Source of the DNA: Alienimonas californiensis
Lineage (GTDB): Bacteria; Planctomycetota; Planctomycetia; Planctomycetales; Planctomycetaceae
Direction of reading: 5' to 3'
Length of the DNA stretch: 64,000 nt
Assembly: GCF_007743815.1 (NCBI RefSeq)
Contig: NZ_CP036265.1
Location: forward strand, 4,967,823-5,031,822
Shown here: piece after piece, positions 62,967 through 64,000 of the stretch
Layout: the number at the start of each line of letters is the position of its first letter
Numbering within the stretch: the stretch's first letter is position 1
Translations under genes and position numbers: made by a program
Notes under the pieces: model-generated
What the model was told of the DNA's origin: nothing
What the model saw: the letters and a program-made list of their open reading frames with translations, nothing else
Databases searched by the model: none

Positions 62967-64000
62967 TTGCCCGCCGCCGCCCCGCCCGACGCCGAGTCGT
63001 TTCTGGCCTGCCTGCGGCAGAGCGGGCTGGTCGGGAAAGCGAAGCTGGCGAAGTTCCTGGAGGACCGCGGCGGCTCGACCGCCAAGGATCTCGCGGCGGA
63101 CCTCGTCGCGGCGAAACTGCTGACGCGCTGGCAGGCGGAGAAGCTCCTCGCCGGCCGCTGCCGGGGCTTTCGGCTGGGGAGCTACGAGCTGCTGGGCCTG
63201 CTCGGCAAAGGCGGAATGAGCGCGGTGTACCTCGGCGAGCACGTCGTGATGAAACGCCGCTGCGCCATCAAGGTGCTGCCCGCGAAGCTGGTCGGCGGGG
63301 GGTCGCATCTCGAACGGTTCATGCGGGAGGCCCGGGCGGTCGCGGCGCTGGACCACCCGAACATCGTGCGGGCCTACGACGTCGCCAGCGAGGGCGAGGG
63401 CAACGCGGCGACCCACTTCCTCGTGATGGAACTGGTCGAGGGCCGCAGCCTGTACGACCTGGTCAAGCGGGACGGCCCGCCCGCCCCCGATCGCGTGCGG
63501 CAGATCGGCTACGAGTCCGCCAAGGGGCTCGCCCACGCCCACGCCGCCGGGATCGTGCACCGGGACGTCAAGCCGGGCAACATCCTGCTGGCCAGCAGCG
63601 GGGCGGTGAAGGTGACGGACCTCGGCCTGGCCCGCGGCGGGGAAGATGAGGAGCACAGCCTCACCGTCGCCCACGACGAAAAGGTGCTCGGCACCGCCGA
63701 CTACCTCGCCCCGGAGCAGGCGCTGGACAGCCACGCCGTCGATCACCGGGCGGACATTTACGGTCTGGGATGCACGCTGTACTTCAGTCTGTGCGGGCAC
63801 GGACCGTTCACGGAGGGGACGCTGACGCAGCGGTTGATGGCCCACCAGACCCAGCCGCCCCCGCCGATCGAGTCGCTGGTCGAGGGGGTGCCGCCGGAAC
63901 TGGCCCGGGCGGTCGCCCGGATGCTGGAAAAGAAGCCGGAGGACCGCTTCCAGTCGATGGACGAGGTGGCCGAGGCTCTCGCCCCCCCGGGCGTCGCGGC
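62967..64000 (+). CDS. Ser/Thr protein kinase, 5' part (runs off right edge)
   Basis: At least 344 codons are visible and the frame is open to the window end. The N-terminus (about 1-65) contains a helical leader (ESFLACLRQSGLVGKAKLAKFLEDRGG, AKLLTRWQAEKLLAGR) common before planctomycete kinases. The kinase domain starts at about 72: LLGKGGMSAVYLGEH, AIKVLPAK, HRDVKPGNILL, VTDLGLARGG (DFG is DLG), TADYLAPEQALD and ADIYGLGCTLYFSL. Catalytic residues are complete. The only start in frame just upstream is TTG 62967. It is divergent from the response regulator (229 bases). What follows past 64000, such as a membrane segment, cannot be seen. Confidence 0.92.
   Translation, partial: MPAAAPPDAESFLACLRQSGLVGKAKLAKFLEDRGGSTAKDLAADLVAAKLLTRWQAEKLLAGRCRGFRLGSYELLGLLGKGGMSAVYLGEHVVMKRRCAIKVLPAKLVGGGSHLERFMREARAVAALDHPNIVRAYDVASEGEGNAATHFLVMELVEGRSLYDLVKRDGPPAPDRVRQIGYESAKGLAHAHAAGIVHRDVKPGNILLASSGAVKVTDLGLARGGEDEEHSLTVAHDEKVLGTADYLAPEQALDSHAVDHRADIYGLGCTLYFSLCGHGPFTEGTLTQRLMAHQTQPPPPIESLVEGVPPELARAVARMLEKKPEDRFQSMDEVAEALAPPGVA

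Noticed and set aside
62738-63085. N-terminal extension of the response regulator (116 residues)
   Set aside because: It overlaps the start of the divergent kinase gene, has shadow-frame composition, and no domain; the GTG at 62737 gives a normal receiver protein.

Overview
This is a very GC-rich (roughly 70%), gene-dense chromosomal segment from a bacterium that I read as a planctomycete. The main reasons are two DUF1559 proteins with a pilin-like N-terminus and the H-x9-DG C-terminal motif, a secreted CXXCH protein of the planctomycete-cytochrome style, a PEP-CTERM protein, three Hanks-type Ser/Thr kinases in 64 kb, a DUF1571 protein, and a DUF6580 membrane protein. A high-GC planctomycete (Alienimonas-like) would fit, but genus is a guess. 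Many start codons are GTG or TTG and few have a clear Shine-Dalgarno sequence, so several starts are uncertain and alternatives are given.

Layout. 1-3.9 kb (minus strand): a housekeeping run pheA, conserved hypothetical, tpiA, secG, yicC, gmk (gmk cut by the window edge). 4-6 kb: dnaK, divergent from pheA, followed by hairpin terminators and a tiny basic protein. 6.5-10.3 kb: an outer-membrane-type protein and lipoprotein (overlapping), then a Gfo/Idh/MocA oxidoreductase and CCA-adding enzyme on the other strand. 10.6-17 kb: MFS transporter, membrane-anchored Ser/Thr kinase, tRNA-Cys, an HTH-like protein, and a membrane-anchored HtrA-type protease. 17-25.4 kb: CsrA-like small protein, manA, the glnB-glnD nitrogen-signalling pair, a Fur-family regulator, a FlgM-like protein, threonine aldolase and hisD. 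25.5-30.2 kb: serine hydrolase, a BRCT-MerR-TPR fusion protein, glyA and larE. 30.3-38.2 kb: cytochrome-type protein, thiO-dtd, a CvpA protein with a long tail, accA, and a second kinase with a DFS motif. 38.4-47 kb: gamma-glutamyltransferase, mtaB-tmk, scpB and a coupled exported protein, DUF1571-panC, lgt. 47-52.4 kb: ECF sigma and probable anti-sigma pair, a tandem YHS-like protein, Sua5-type threonylcarbamoyl-AMP synthase. 52.4-58 kb: accessory surface/export block (two divergent DUF1559 genes, PEP-CTERM protein, DUF6580 protein, NHL-repeat protein). 58-64 kb: tRNA-Leu, HlyD-type adaptor, a response regulator coupled to two rRNA-methyltransferase-like genes, and the 5' part of a third Ser/Thr kinase.

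Functionally, most of the window is core metabolism and translation: aromatic amino acids, glycolysis, one-carbon/glycine metabolism (glyA, ltaE, thiO), histidine, pantothenate, fatty acids, tRNA maturation and modification (cca, mtaB, sua5, dtd), and rRNA methylation. Translational coupling by 4-base ATGA/GTGA/TTGA overlaps is frequent. No phage, transposase, CRISPR array or defence island was seen. The parts most worth a second look are the BRCT-MerR-TPR fusion, a REPIN-like pair of hairpins in front of glnB, nearly identical hairpin leaders in front of hisD and its neighbour, the divergent CsrA-like protein, and the response-regulator/rRNA-methyltransferase operon.
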